Origin: Litomosoides sigmodontis
Lineage: Eukaryota; Nematoda; Chromadorea; Rhabditida; Onchocercidae
Length of the DNA stretch: 64,000 nt
NCBI GenBank assembly: GCA_963070105.1
Contig: OY718804.1
Span: 5,417,317-5,481,316, forward strand
Direction: 5' to 3'
Position 1 is the first letter of the stretch. Each line of letters begins with the position of its first letter. Both the position numbers and the translations under genes were made by a program. The notes under the pieces are model-generated. The model was not told the origin of the DNA, searched no databases, and saw only the letters and a program-made list of their open reading frames with translations. This document shows, piece after piece, positions 1-45,577 of this stretch.

Positions 1-10223
<10,223 letters not shown>

Positions 10224-11560
10224 CTCAAAAAATTTATGATCGAATGTGAAGACTTCTCTGAACATTGTTAATGACCTGTAAGGAGGATGGACCTTACCTT
10301 AAGAGCCTTTCACTCACGTCACTTGTAGGCGCAAGTGTCGGGTAATAATTTCAAGTATTGAAATCGAAGTTCAGGTAGCTATGTAAGTGGAAGGAAATTA
10401 TACACTGCTACCTTAGGCTTCTTTTTGTTACAATAACTTATTTTACTGCATATAAATAATGTTTTCTATGCTTAAGCTGGCTTTTCACTCAATTCTTCAT
10501 TGAATATTTTTAAAAATGCATGAATCAATCAAAATTATGCTTCTTTTTTAATGTTTTCGTGCTTTCCCTTCCTTTCTGCCTCTGTTCCTCTCTTCTCTTT
10601 TATCAATTCTCATCATGCTGAGGAAAAATAAAGAATGAAAATTGCAAATTATGAGGCAAATAATTACTATTGCATTGATTTAAGCTTATTAAAGTGGTTT
10701 AGGCCGTCCTCATCATATCAATAATCCATTGCTTCTCATGTGCTAGCTTTCTTTGGGTATTTTCAGCACTTAATCTCTTTTTTTAATTTGTTAATTTTCT
10801 AAAACCACCAAAATTCCAGAAATTTTAGAAATTTTGGCGGTTTAGAATTCAAAATTTGAAGAAGACATTGGAATTTTGACGTTTCGATGTCTTGCATTTT
10901 CACATTTTTTCACTGTTCAAAATTTTCTAACTTTCCAAGGATGCCTTTTTTTCTAGAACATTTGATTTCTCACTTAATCTTTTGTCGAACTGTTCCTTGC
11001 AGCACAGCCTATCATCAAAATTCTTGAAGTTGAATTTCTTCTAAAGTTGTAATAGCAACAAATATGCTAGAAACCTTTATGCTACGCTCAATCCTCAAAT
11101 TTGTTAATTAATTAACTGAAAAAAGTTTTTCTTTAAAAAGTCTCTCTTAAATACTAGACTAGTTAGCCTTTTCAAGGAGGAAAGAATGCGAAATGATTAA
11201 ACGGAGCGCTTTTTTCTTTTTTTCCAAAACTCTCTCATCATCTCTCTCCTTCTCCTCGCACTGTGATGATATGCCACATTTAAAAATAGGCTTATCGACC
11301 GATTTCCCATAATTCATTTCGTATGCGACAACTGCACGGATGGGTTTATATGCGATGAAATTGAATTTCAGCTGCTTGAATTAAATGAGCCTGAAAATCA
11401 AATTTTAGTTCAATTTCCATTGAGAGAGCCCTTGATGCGATCGACGATGACCACTCATCTCTCTCTTCTGCCCTTACATAACAGATAAACAAATAAGTAA
11501 ATAAATAAATAAATATATAAATATAAATGCCATCACATTATCTTAGTTTTTTTCACATAC

Positions 11561-11615
11561 ATTGTGTGTGTGTCTGTGCTTGTCTGCGTGCGTGTCCGTG
11601 CGTGTCTGCGTGTAA
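11561..11615. repeat. Degenerate GT-rich tract
   Basis: GTGTGTGTGTCTGTGC followed by TGCGTG-type variants; an old, interrupted dinucleotide repeat. Confidence 0.8.
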
Positions 11616-14600
11616 CGCTAAATGTGTTTACATTCAGCGCTACAAATTCATAACAAATGACTCTTTTCTTGTAAAAAGCAAAAAAAAAATCAAAATCATC
11701 ATTTTTCATTTCAATGCTTAGAGAACTCTCAGCAAAAACTATTTAACAATCTAAAAAGGTTTAAGTATAAAATTTGAATAATTAAATGTTTTAAGCTATT
11801 TAATGAATATTCCACGAGAGGCGGAGCAATGACATTACTTATTTTTTAATCAATTAATTCTTACTAAAAAGTGTGATCAAATATATAACAGAGTGATTGG
11901 AAGAAAGAAATAGGACAAGACGAATTTGGTAACTTCATAACGCACTGTGCTAGGAATATCTCTGTTGGCACTAGCATTTTTTGGAGGAATGCTATGAAGG
12001 AAAATTTTGAATTTGAATGAAAATGTATTCCATGATTTCCTATTAACAAATGCAGGAGAGTGGAGGGGAATTGTTCCGTAATTAAATTAGATGGCATTAA
12101 TATAGAGTGAAAGATCAGGTGTAAATTAGAAATGAAATGATATGAACGACGTGGGATTAGGGAAATGCGACGACAACTGGAGAGATTTAGTGCGGAGGGA
12201 ATTTGAATTCAGGGCAGTGTTAATGTTTGATAGCTGATAATCAACCAGACTCCTCGTATCATATTGCTTTCTATATTTTTTGGTTAAATAAGAAGTTACT
12301 GCGAGATGATTTTAGCAATAAGAATGAAAAATTTTTATCAAATTTATTTCTTTTTTTTGAGAATTTGATGAAAAAAATCTGACATAGACGGTTTCATCAA
12401 AAGTTTCTAATCAATATTATCAATTGACTATTAATTAATTAACTAATTGATTAATTCAAAATATGGTCAACGAGGAAATTATTTGGAGGCACGGAAGGGA
12501 AGGCGAAAAACTGCAAATGAGTGTTTAAAGTTAGAGCACGACAGATCGTTGAAGAAAATCATTCAATTTTGGCCTTTTTTCGAATTTGGCTGCTGATACT
12601 TTGCTGTTTCTTTTCATTTTTCTCTTCTTTTCTCTCTTCCTCTCTCTCCCTCTCTCTCTCTCCTCAAAAAATACTTTTTTTGCATTGGAATTTTTGAAGA
12701 CGTGAAAGAAAGCGACACCCGAAATCGTTGTTTTCAATATTTGTCGATCACAATAATTCATAGCATTACCAGTATCAACATTCATTCATATCAACTGCAA
12801 TATTTTATTTATGGAAATATTTTTTGCTAAATTTTCATTTTAATATAAATTTCAACTTTTCTTTTTTTTATCATAATGTTTATCAGAAATGAATGAAACA
12901 GAGGATCAATTTTCAGTAAAATGTATTCATAATTTTGCTGAAATAAATTATTAAATTGGTGAACAATTTATTTCAAGACTTTTTCTTGTACTACTAAAGT
13001 TAGAGCAAAACAGTAATGATGTCAGGTAATCAATCTCGTATGCTTGCTACATCATCATCGTTTAGAAAGTTGTGATGTGTGTAGGAATTGATTCAGAACT
13101 TCACAGCGTGTGAAAGTTACAAATGGCGGTGGACATCATTGACGTTCTTGGACGAACGTCTATCCAAAAAATGACTGGGCTTGACAGCCACCTGCCAACG
13201 TTATTTCAGAGGTTGATAATTTCGCGTTGGATTTTAGTTCCTGCAGATGACTTCTGCAGAGACTAATTTCGTTGCCGTCTCTTGCGATACTCAGTGTAAC
13301 GTTGCTGTCAGTAATGAGTAGATTTTAGTTCAGCAATAACCAAAGAAATAAAGATGTTAGTTTTTATTCCCACAAAATCCCTCTCCTGTAATTTTACATC
13401 ATAGCGATTATTTTCAATTGCTGATCGCCACTTCATTCACGGCTATTATTTTACTTCATTAATTACATCTTACCTCACCTGTTCCATCCATTATTCTCTT
13501 CAAATTTCTCTTTTTAATTTTTTGATGAAATGCTATGGAAACGGTAACGTCTGAATTGCTTGATGTATTACATCGAAGTACATTTTTCAGCTTGAGTAAT
13601 TCTCTTAAATCCTTCAATATATGACAGTTTTGCGCTGTGAATTTGTTATTAATTTCGTCTTCTATTTTAAAATGAGCAATAGCAGTGCATATATTTCAAT
13701 ATTTCCTTCAGTGATTGATTAATCAATAATTCTTTTTAACCATTTTATATCAAAGATAAATATTGCTAGTACAAATTGTTTGAAAAATTCCAACTCTTTC
13801 CTTTCCCACTCAACTAAATTTTAATATCTTCCGCAAATCATTCGCTCAGCAATTCCCTTCTGTTTATTGTCGTCTTTTCAATCATTACTACACAAAAGCA
13901 TTCCGTGCGTTATTCAAAATAGCCGTGTGGTCGTGGAAAAGTAGTGAGTAGCAGGTGGTAACTGTGACGTGATGGCGATATCTGCGTAGATGAAGGAGAA
14001 ATGTGTTGTTGCGTGGTGCGTGGAAGCCGTCAGTTTGGATTAGACAGTTTGAAAAAGTTTCCATTGCTTGACAATAGGCAGGCCTCTTCTCTGCTCATTT
14101 TGCGCCAAATAAACTGAAATGAAATGATGTCGAATTATCGAGCGATATCCATTATCCTTCCCCGTTTGTGCCTAATTGCCGCAAAGTTAGAAGCGGTAAT
14201 CGCACATGGATCTCTTCTCCTCCTTTTCCTCCCTCCTCTCCTGCAAAGATGCAGCAGCGCTGATGTCCCACTTTGTGGTTGCTTCGATCGATTCTGAATT
14301 ACTTCAACAAAAACGCTTCTTTTTCTTTGTGGGAGAAAAATTTGCCAACATTTTTTTCCCTTTCTTTTCATTTTTGCTATTTTCTTCTTCGCTTTTTTCC
14401 TTTGCCATTCACATTTCACTCTTCAAATCCTCAAAGATTGAATCGATTCGTGAACTTTGAACACCTCTCGTAGGATGTAAGCTTTGCTGTAAATCGAGTA
14501 TGTTCAAAAATTAAATGCAAATTTGGATTGATTTCTTTATACAAATTATTTCATTGGGAGAATGGGCACTTGAATTATTAACAATCGCTTTTCCATTGGT

Positions 14601-15520
14601 AATTCTATGATGAACAACGTCGTTGCTGCCGAATTTTAATCTCTTTTATTAGGCAAAATCTTTCTTTCAATTTTCTAATTTCGCAATGAATTAAAATATT
14701 GACGATATGTGATAAAAAGAAAAATAAATGGTGGCCATGGGCATCAACGTTTGACCATCGGTTCTAGGGACGACTGGGCTATAAACACAGCACTGGTGGA
14801 AGGGAATTGAGCATCAATATTTCAGGATGACGTATTATTGGCTTCAATTATTTCGCAACACTACTCATTCAGCGCTTCCTTGTAAATTCCCATTACCAAT
14901 CTCTTGGCTTCCTTTCACTTCAGCTTACCGTCTCGCAATATAGGAAGAGTCTATCGTTGTCTTCCTCCTCCATCCTGTTTTCGAAGAAATTAAGAAAGCA
15001 TCGCTTCAAGTTAATTAGCAAAGTTTTCTTTTCTTTACTGCCAGAAGATGTCGCGCATAGTCTGAAAAAGGAAGGGTAAATAATTGGTGACAGCTTGAAA
15101 TTTGTGGGAAACAAATCTGTGATCAAACTGTGACGTTAAATTATTGATTGGCATGATAATGCTGAGAAATGATGATATCCTACATTGGTAATACTGTACT
15201 GAAATAAGCCTGTTACAGTGAAACACATCGCAGCTCCCTTCTATGAAAGAATGAAATATTAAATTTTTGACATCTGTTCACATGGATTTCTGGAACCTAA
15301 CATTTCTTAGTGCTTATTATCATTTTTGCTTGAGTGAGTTCGATACGACAAGTCCATGTTATTTTTTTCCAATGAGAAATTGAGATCAAAGAATTATTTA
15401 AATTTTATTATAAAAAGACTGCATTAAAATCAATTCTACTAGCATTGAACGATGGCTGAGGGTTGATGAAGGAAGTGATAAGAGATAAATGAAAGGAAGC
15501 GAAAGTTTTCCCAGGAGGTA

Positions 15521-15560
15521 ATTTTAAAATTGAATATTAGGTTTTAAAATTGAATATTAG
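15521..15560. repeat. Tandem duplication of a 20-bp unit
   Basis: TTTTAAAATTGAATATTAG occurs twice back to back with one mismatch at the unit's first base. Confidence 0.85.
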
Positions 15561-17225
15561 GCAGTTGAAGTATATCGAAATCAGTATTGAAAATGCTTCA
15601 AAGTACTGGAAATGAGTTATTTTCTGTTTACAAATTACTAGCCATTACTAAACCATCGATGTTGGCTACCGAAAAGGAAGAATTATGATTTCCATCGATG
15701 AAGAGCTTATTTGTTAGAAAAGCGAAAAATGACATTGTTGTATTAGCCAATTGGATATTGATTTTCACAAAAAAATTTTTTCTCCACAATTTGAACCTGA
15801 AATTCATCACTCTTTCATCGACAGTCCCCATCAACTTTCTGGAATTCTTTCCGATTTCTTCCTGGAAATTTCAGTTTTGCTCCTTCTTTTACTTCTCTGC
15901 AATGTATTGCACCATCTCAGAGTGCAACTCTCTTTTTGCTATGAGACAAAATTCTTCAAAATTTAGGTTAATTACTTATACTTGAAATTTAAGCGCTGAT
16001 TTTGTTTAACATTTCCGATGTGATGTCCTCTAAAGATGAAATTACATACCACTGAAAGTGTATGATATCGTATGCGACGATGTTGTAAAGCCTGAAAAGA
16101 TATAAATCTCCAACCAGATCTCTCTCATTCAACCTCTCTGCTTGGCCTGAAATTGATTTCGATGAAAATCCTTTCCACTAAGACTACAAAGTATAAAATG
16201 ATGAACCCTTCTTGAATTGGTTGGGAGTTAAAACTTCCAGACAATGAACAATGATTGCTACTGCTCCTGGCCAACATTTTGATGAAACGGAAAACCTTAG
16301 AGTAATCATCGCGTAGCTAATGTTCACTTTAATTTCACGTCACGTCATATTTGTTCATATTGATGCCAATGAACACGTAGCATTTAGCATACGCATAAGC
16401 GAACTACGTAAGACTTTATACGTGTACACGTATGTGTGTATTGAATTTATGAATTTCGTATTTTCTGTAATTTCTTTATAATATATATTTGTGGCATTTC
16501 CTTTTTTGAATTCCTGGAAAGTTTCTCAAAATTTCATTCCTCAACAATGTTCATTAACAAATTTAACAAAATTTTTTTTTCAAGCAAAATTTGCTCCATT
16601 CATTCTATTGCTTTTCATAAAATAATTCTCCTGAAAATAAGCTATTTGAACAATTTCATTTTCATATCAAAGCCGGAAATTCTCCTCATCGTGTCAATTT
16701 GTACCATCGACTAAGTCATCGTTAGTCGGAGCGACGAAATGATTAATTTTAAGAGCATCAAAATAGTGCATGCCTTCTTTGAGATCTTTACTTGTGAATG
16801 AGAATCAGCTGACAGGAAGTTAACTCTCGGATAGACGATGAAATATCAAACTTCATTTTACCGGAAATGTGAAAAATAAAATTTCTTTTATCTTCTCGCA
16901 TTGAAATTCATTAGCAGTAAAAGAAAAATTTATTTTTTTTGCCATATAATTTTTCATGTTTGTGTATTTATCAATTAAATTTTAAAAATTGGCATTTTAT
17001 ATTTGAAACTCTGAAATTTGCTAGCTAACCAGTTGAACAACCAACGAGGAGGTAATGAAAATGAGAATGAGTGAGGTGGGGTGTGATCAGTTGGGTGAGG
17101 AAAGAAGACGTGGAGAATAATTCGATAAAGCATCGCATCAACAAGCATTTCACTTCAAATGCATCATTTCAAAAATCCATTTTGAGTTTAATTTTTACAA
17201 AACACGAAAATTTTTCCTTCCTTCT

Positions 17226-17254
17226 TTCGCTCTCTCTCTCTCTCTCTCTCTCTC
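17226..17254. repeat. (CT)n tract
   Basis: Uninterrupted CT units in an otherwise AT-rich non-coding stretch. Confidence 0.9.
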
Positions 17255-17535
17255 GTTTGTTCGCATGTTGCTGCTGTTGTTTTGTTGTTGTCGACATTTA
17301 GTGCGGAAGGAATTGCAATGAAATCACACAGTGCCGCCTTACTAATTGTTAAAACATTGATGTTGCAAAGTGCAATTCTCCCAATTCACTCTCATTGCAC
17401 ACGCACACAGAAGTTGAATTAAAGTTTTGTTTGATGGATTTTTTTGAAATTATCTGATATTTTGTTAAAAAGTACATAGGAAAGGTTAGAGGTCAATCAG
17501 TACCACATCATATATGATTGAGAGACAGGCAGACA

Positions 17536-17577
17536 GAGAGAGAGAGAGAGGGAGAGGGAGAGGGAGAGGGAGAGGGA
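17536..17577. repeat. (GA)n and GGGAGA repeat
   Basis: About eight GA units grading into four or five GGGAGA units. Confidence 0.9.
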
Positions 17578-19519
17578 TGGAAAAATGCATTATATGATGG
17601 TAAAGGAATGAGAAAATTGAGGAATGACTTGGAAATAAAGTAGGATTCGATTGTTCTTCTCCCATTTTGTCCCAAATAAAAAAGAGCGAATCGTTACTCT
17701 CAGCAAAACTACCTCTTCCCTTCCACTCACATATTCCTTCGATGCCTTCGCTTTTGAGGATTACCATTTCCATTTTTTGCTAGGCGTAGTCGTAGGCCAA
17801 TTGTTTTCTCTTCCCTTCGGCTTACTACTAGGAGGAAATTAAGCAGAAGTGCTATTTGTGAAGAAAGTATTATTCTCTTCCGCACCGGCACTATCCCAAA
17901 TTACCGAAGAAAATGAAGTGGAGAAGCCTTTGAGCAAATACGTGACGGCATTCGAAAGATTCGAGCGATTCAATGCAATAATTTCCTGCTATTTTTAAGC
18001 ATTTAGCTCATTTAAATTCGTTTTCTTTCATAGACAGTGAATTAAATTGATTTTAAAATTTATTCGCACTCATCTTTTACTAGCACCAACCAGTACTACT
18101 ATCACTTCTGAAATTATCGTAGGGCAATAATTTTCTTCAGTTCTAAGCTCATCTCTTCCTTCCCCACCATATCTTCCATTTCGTTGTGCTTGTTCATCAG
18201 AGACTGATTGATTGATGTGTTATTGATACTAAAGATTGATCGGATGGACTTTAAACTGTATCTAAGTTTCCTTTTCATCCTCTTCCTCCTTCTTTCCCCT
18301 CCCCTCTCCTCACTTCACCTCACCTCCTCCATTGTTTCACTCACTCATTCATTTCTTCTACTATTTAATCATATTTTCAACAAATGTTTAATTAATCACG
18401 GACACTGTCAATACCACTAATACTAACAATACTGTTCGTATTCTTGTAATTGAAACAGACGAAATTTTTGCTTATCAGTGATATGCTTATCAGCTTTCAT
18501 CAGATTTAACATTTCTGAGGAAAGCAAGATGCGTATCGCATGATCAGATGTTTAAGTATTTTGATCATCATTTCAATAGCTTTTCAGCTTGAAAATATTT
18601 CGTTCTTTTTCTCTTTGCCGTTTATTTACTCTGTTTATTTATTCAATTTTTATTTATTTACTTCAATACCTCAAAAATCTCTCCATAACTTTATAATTTC
18701 AAACTTTCATTTCCAGTTTATTATTTCATTTCACATCTAACCTGTCATCACAAATGAATTAAAGAATGACGTGACGACGGCAGTAATAATAAAGTTACTA
18801 AAAGCCTAAATAAAGCCGCCCTTCCGCCCTTTCCCTTCCATATATCTGATTTTATGTTAGAAAAAAATAGGACAAGTAAAAATGCAGCGGAAGTGGAACG
18901 GAATTTGTGCAAAATATTTCCATTTACTAATTTTTCATAACCATCAACGGCTAGTACTACCATTTTCATAACTGTCCTGGAAATGACACGTAGCAAGTAA
19001 GGTAGCTTATGAAACGAATAAATTAGTCGCGTGGTTTCCTGTAAACAGTCCAGGTGTACTTGTAATACTAACAGAGAGAAAAAATGATAGTTATTTTCCA
19101 AACATATAATACCTTCTTCCTCCATACTCACTCCTTTTGTATTAAAATATCAATTTCAACTGCAAAGTTCTTTAATTTATTTGATATTTTCTCTTCCTCT
19201 TTGATTGTTTATCATTTCACATAAACATTCCCACCTACTGTGCCTCTTCTTTGTGCGTACAATTATTGCATCAGTAAACCACTTATTGTAATAGCAAATT
19301 TTATTCACAGATAAGTACCAAACTAAAAGCGCAGAAAATTATCGTGCAAGGAGCGGTGGACGATAAATTCTACTTCAAACAGAAATGGAAACATTCGGCA
19401 CTGCCGTCCGATTTCATCGTAGAGATAATTATGTTATGCAATTATTAATTATCGATCTAATAAGATAGGTTTGGTGATAATTTTAATCAGCTCTATCATA
19501 TGTACCGGTATTCCTACAA

Positions 19520-19632
19520 CAATTACTACTACTACTACTACTATTACTATTATACTACCACTACTACTACTACTACTACTGGTGCAGCAGCTGCAGCTGC
19601 TGCTGCTGCTAATACGACGACGACGACGAGTA
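19520..19632. repeat. Composite trinucleotide repeat (ACT, GCT, ACG)
   Basis: Successive short arrays of CTA, then GCAGCT/GCT, then ACG units. Reading through gives Tyr, Thr, Ala and Thr runs, which are artefacts. Confidence 0.9.
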
Positions 19633-20103
19633 TTGCTATGATTTCTACTGCGGCCAGCATTATTATTGTTATTTTTCGATAGTAAAACAGCACAAAGCTA
19701 TTAATTAGTGAATTTGAAATAAGTGAATAGTGAACAAACAGTATGGTGGAAATATTAAAGTTTGTCTGGCAAATAAACTCTTAGAAGACGAGGAAAGTTA
19801 GTCAAACAATTATGCAAGAAGCTAAGAAGAAGAAATTAGTGTATAATATTGTGAATAACTACGAAACATTTTAAATGTACAATTTTCTTTTAACAAATTA
19901 ATTATTACTTCGCTAAAAATGCTGTTCATTCATCATACGCTTACTTATTGATAACGTTTTTTAGCGTATTCTGTCAGTGTCGTGCATGCGAAACATTCAA
20001 CTGAAAGATTGAATTATTAAAATATCACTTACACAGTGAGCATTCCATTAAAAGGATCTAATTCAGTCATGTCGTCTTATTTTTCTATCACAATTAAGCA
20101 ATG

Positions 20104-21060
<957 letters not shown>

Positions 21061-21427
21061 ATTTATTTGTTTATTATTTATATTTATTATTTATTATTCA
21101 TTATTTATTTTACTATTTATTATTATATTATTATTATTATTGTGATCATTATTTGTTATTATTAATTATCATTATTATTTTAGTTTCATTTAAATTCAGT
21201 CTAGATTATTTAAAATACATCCGACACCCTGTTTTTGCTGACGTTTTGTAAATAAATTTAGTATCGAAATAGAGTTTGACTGAGCATTTGTTGAAATTTC
21301 GAATAAAAATTTTTTAAAACTTAATAGGAGAATTCGGCACCTTAGCTATTACCACTGCTACCATTCACTATTACTGCATCCCGGCGGTTGCCTGAACAAA
21401 TAGCAATATGCGCATGGCGTTATCGTC

Positions 21428-41743
<20,316 letters not shown>

Positions 41744-43716
41744 CAGTAACTAAATTACAGTTTTACTCTTCTCCCTCTTCCAAATTCATCATTTTTCCCT
41801 TTCTTACATACTTTTCTTTTGTTTAACTTTAACATCCTCAATTCTTTCTGCTCCTTTTAGATCAATCATCTCATTGTATGTAACTACGAGTTTCATGCTC
41901 AATTAACATATCACAACACAAATGTTTTATTGAATTCTACTTTGTCCCTTATGAATAATGAATCTTTTATAACTTTCCTCTTCAAAAAAAAACACTTCTT
42001 CGAAATTAAAGAAGAATTGTTCAATTTTATTTGTAAAATTTATTATGCGAAACTGAGAGGATATTTGTGTTGTGGTCAAAGTGACAATTCTCTTCTCTCA
42101 GGGGATCTACGTCATCCCGGTGTACCGTTTTATGATTTTTACGATGCTTTTTTTGTTTTATAAAATCTAAAATTTTAATTTACTTTGTTTCGTTGAATTT
42201 CTCGATTAATTTTGAGTGCAAATGATAGTACTATATATGATGGTAGATCGCTTCACTCCGGTGCCGTATTTTTTTTTCAAAAATTTAATTTGTATCATTG
42301 TTAAATTACTATTATTAGAGAAATTGTTTGTTTGTTTGTTGGTAGTATTTCTACACTAAAAAACAATGCAAAAAAATATTTAAAAAAATTATTTTTGAAT
42401 AATGCAATTTAGTGCTCACCTAAGGCTTAGAATTCGAATCCGAGACAGTCATGTTTAGTGTTCACTTAGATGTTAAGTCAAAATGCGAATTACCTCACCG
42501 GAAGTAATGCAAACAGTTCGCAGTAGCCGCTACTTTACCACTTCGAATTTAAGATGATCTCGTTATTCTTTCCGTATCCATTCGCCTTTATCTCTCTCTT
42601 CTCTCCCTTTAAATCTATCTAGATTATCCCGAGATTTTTCCAATGTATCTCCGAGTATACCAACCAAACAGATGCACTTTCCATTAATCGAATTTGAAAA
42701 GAATAAAATTATGCAAATCAATCCGACAGTTGTTTATCGTCTTACACAAGCAGTGCTCTTGTAGCAGCAGCAGTCATTTGAACGAAGTTCACAAGCCATT
42801 TTAATTTATGTGCTGAATTGCACATGCTTAAAGTTTCTATCTATATTTTGCTGAATGGGGAAAACACTACAGTAATAAACAAAAACAAAACAAGGATGAG
42901 AACAGAAAGAAGTACGGATAAAATACGGATGCTCTAATATTTTTATACAATTCTAGTTTGAAGACGGGGATAATCCAAGAATACTTCAAAGTTATTACTT
43001 GGCAATAACTACACAGATAATCGACATTTTTTTTTTAAAAAATATCTTAAAACGTTATGAGTTCTTATAAAGGCAATAAAACGAAGCGATTCGCAATTAA
43101 AATACATAATAATTTCGAAATTATTTATCCACCAGGACAGATAATTTTTGGAATTTGTATTCCACTATTTTAAATGCATTTATTCAACTATTCAACTCAA
43201 CCACTGTAGATTCATTATATTGACAATAATGATGAGCAGTTATGTTCAAAACGAGGTAACCGTAATAGTGAAAACGCTGTAGTGATAAGAATTAGGCTTA
43301 ATGAAACTGAAAAAAGTTGATCATCTAAGCGGCTCTGTACATTAATATTGTCTTCGTTTATACCATTTGTAAAATTTCTTCAATACATAAAGGGTAAAGA
43401 AATCTAAAACAAGATGAAATAGAAAATGAAGATAACAAAGAACGCATAAAAGACAACCACGATGATAAATCTATATGAGAAAATATAAACGACAGTAAGG
43501 CATAGATTAATCATAAAAAGCGCCTAAAGCGATTCCAAGATATTCGATACACTGCTTCTGATGTGTTATAGTTTAGCGAAATTTATGGCTGGAAAAAGCA
43601 GGCAGATCACTTTCTCCTAGCTCTATCATTATTGGCTATTTTCGGAAACGAAAATTTTAAAGCAAAACTTTAACTGCTTTCATTTTTTTCGGAAACGAAA
43701 ATTTTAAAACAAAGCT
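41744..43716. other. Convergent 3' intergenic region between unc-103 and the SWIB gene
   Basis: AT-rich, should contain both 3' UTRs and polyadenylation sites. No coding exon recognised. Confidence 0.6.
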
Positions 43717-43734
43717 TTAACTGCTTTCATTTTC
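43641..43734. repeat. 47-bp tandem duplication over the SWIB stop codon
   Basis: Two copies with a period of 47 bp (GGAAACGAAAATTTTAAA at 43644 and 43691) and two differences. The right copy contains the last codons and TAA stop of the SWIB gene; the left copy lies in its 3' UTR. Confidence 0.88.
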
Positions 43735-45534
43735 ATCACCGTCACCATCCTCTTCTTCATCATTTTCCACAGATGCATCTTTTTTGGTATTATCACCATC
43801 CTGCTTTACATTTCTATCACTATTATTATTACTTTCCGCTTCCAACCGTGCTTCCTCTTCTGCTTCAAACTTCTCTAAAGCAGCTCGCTCTTCCTCGTCC
43901 AAAAACTTGGGTTCAATTATATGCGGAGCGAGATCCTTCATTAAGCCAAAAGCAAGAAAACGCCTTTTGAAAATCTTCATTAGAAGCTCATCAGGCAACA
44001 CATAACGTTTATCCTGAAAAAATGAACCATTCATTTATAGTTACAATTCGGAAAGCGAAGAAATTTCTGCGTTATTCAGCAGAAAGTCAGAAAATGGTGC
44101 TTAAGTAAGAGCAACACACCTTCGGGTCAAGTAAATTATTGCTCCGAAAATATGCCCACATTGCTTTGATGACGTCACACCGCCGCATATACCTTTTTCC
44201 ACAGACTGCAGCAAGGTCCTCTGTCAGTGCGCAGTAAACATTATATGGACCCTGAGAACAAATCATTGGACTCAAAACGAAATCTCAAGACAGAAAATGT
44301 AAAATATGCTTTACAAACTTAGTGAAAAGAATGTGAATGAGAAAAAACTAAAGACGACGTAACAAGAGCAATGAAAATAGATTTGTGAAAACGCTGCTAT
44401 ATAAAACAACAGTAAAAATCTAAACTATTAATTTTAAAGGCCAATTGTCTCACAAACATATAACTTCGTAATTAAGTATAAAGCCACAAGGTTTTTCAGT
44501 ATATATTTCACTTTGTATTAAAATATGCGCTGAAACACATCTTGTTAGTTACCAAGAAATTAAACTACTACGCTCTATTTGGCTCTAGCCTAATTGTTGG
44601 TTCTCTCGTATAAGTAAATCTCTTCCTACGCTTCGAACCATTGTTATTACCGTAACACAATGTAGTGCAATGATTTCATAATCACAAATAAACACTAATT
44701 AACTTCAGACCTTCCTTCTGCGAGGCTTTGATCCGCTTTCAATATTTCCCTTACTCCTTTTCTTGGTGGTTTGCTTTGCTGTAGCCGCTCTTCGTCTTTT
44801 TTGTCCAACTTCTAGCAACTCCGCATCTGATTCTGAAGATTTCCGTTTTCTCGATTCCTAAAAGTTTTCATCTGATCTCACACGGCGATGCAAACAATAA
44901 GTTGACAAAATTTTGAAGTATGTGTTTAAAACTGATGCAAAATTTTCATTCAGAAACTATCAAGAAGATGAAAACAAATTAACAAACTTTAATTTTCTTT
45001 CTCGGTGTGCGGTCTGTAAAAACAACCCCATCATCAGATTCCGAATCCGACTTATTACTTGCCTCTGATTTCTCCTTCTCCATGGTATTTGTTTCAATTA
45101 TCTTCAATAATTATCAGTGAAACAAAAACAGCTGCTGCAAAAATTAGACTAGACGTTTACAGATAGGACTTCAACATGCAAAATCATACATCCATAGTGA
45201 TTTTATCGATAGCTGCTTTATGGTCCGTAAAGTCAATATCGAATGTTTCCTTCAATTTTTCCCGAATTATTCGGCTCGTCAATTTATCCATTCCTGCAAA
45301 GAGAAAAAATATATCTAAATTAAAAAAGAAATACTCTATTCCACTAAGTTCAAAAAAGAAATAAAAATCGTCCAAAAACACGGTTTAAACTTTAAACAAT
45401 CCCTTTAAGCTTAATTCAAAATTATATATACAAGTTGAAAATAACGTACCATACTGTTGTATTTGTCTTGCAACTGCATCCCGTATGCGCCCTTCTTCTA
45501 CCGGTAATCCGGTACTACTTTTGGCATCCACCAT
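43717..45534 (-). CDS. SWIB-domain nuclear protein with N-terminal DEK_C-like helix and Lys/Arg-rich middle, spliced
   Basis: Six exons on the minus strand: 45534-45450, 45293-45190, 45101-44988, 44857-44711, 44251-44120, 44013-43717 (stop TAA). All GT/AG, phases consistent, 292 aa. Residues ~15-63 (VARQIQQYGMDKLTSRIIRE) look like the DEK C-terminal-type domain often paired with SWIB. Residues ~64-150 are acidic then strongly basic (KKRSK, KPRRRK), with likely nuclear localisation signals. The SWIB/MDM2 fold spans ~151-230, with YMRRCDVIKAMWAYFRSNNL and ending near MKDLAPHI, and is split by one intron. The tail is very acidic (EEEDGDGDENESS). Similar architecture is known in yeast Uaf30/Tri1-type proteins and nematode SWIB proteins linked to chromatin and transcription. 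The acceptor of the third exon (TTGAAG) is weak. It converges on the channel gene and diverges from the eIF2B-alpha gene. Confidence 0.88.
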
Positions 45535-45574
45535 TCTTGTAAATGCCAGGAAATGAGTTTTCCGAATATAATTT

Positions 45575-45577
45575 CCT
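45575..45577 (-). promoter_or_regulatory. Probable spliced-leader trans-splice acceptor of the SWIB gene
   Basis: Reading the minus strand, GGGTTTTCAG lies just before base 45575, 41 nt upstream of the start codon at 45534. A consensus acceptor with no convincing coding exon upstream is the usual sign of spliced-leader addition in nematodes. Inference; a cis-spliced non-coding 5' exon would look the same. Confidence 0.5.

Larger units (their letters stand above)
10224..20100. other. Non-coding region upstream of unc-103
   Basis: Apart from the listed simple repeats, no convincing exon was found. A 36-codon stretch at 19311-19418 (QKIIVQGAVDDKFYFKQKW) lies between an acceptor ATTCACAG and a weak GTAGAG donor and looks protein-like, but nothing links it to a gene. 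Confidence 0.45.

Noticed and set aside
13141..13160. Short hairpin GACGTTC/GAACGTC
   Set aside because: Seven-bp stem is within chance expectation for a window of this size.
14135..14419. Basic Arg/Lys-rich minus-strand frame
   Set aside because: Driven by CCT/TTC-rich composition; no domain and no in-phase splice partners.
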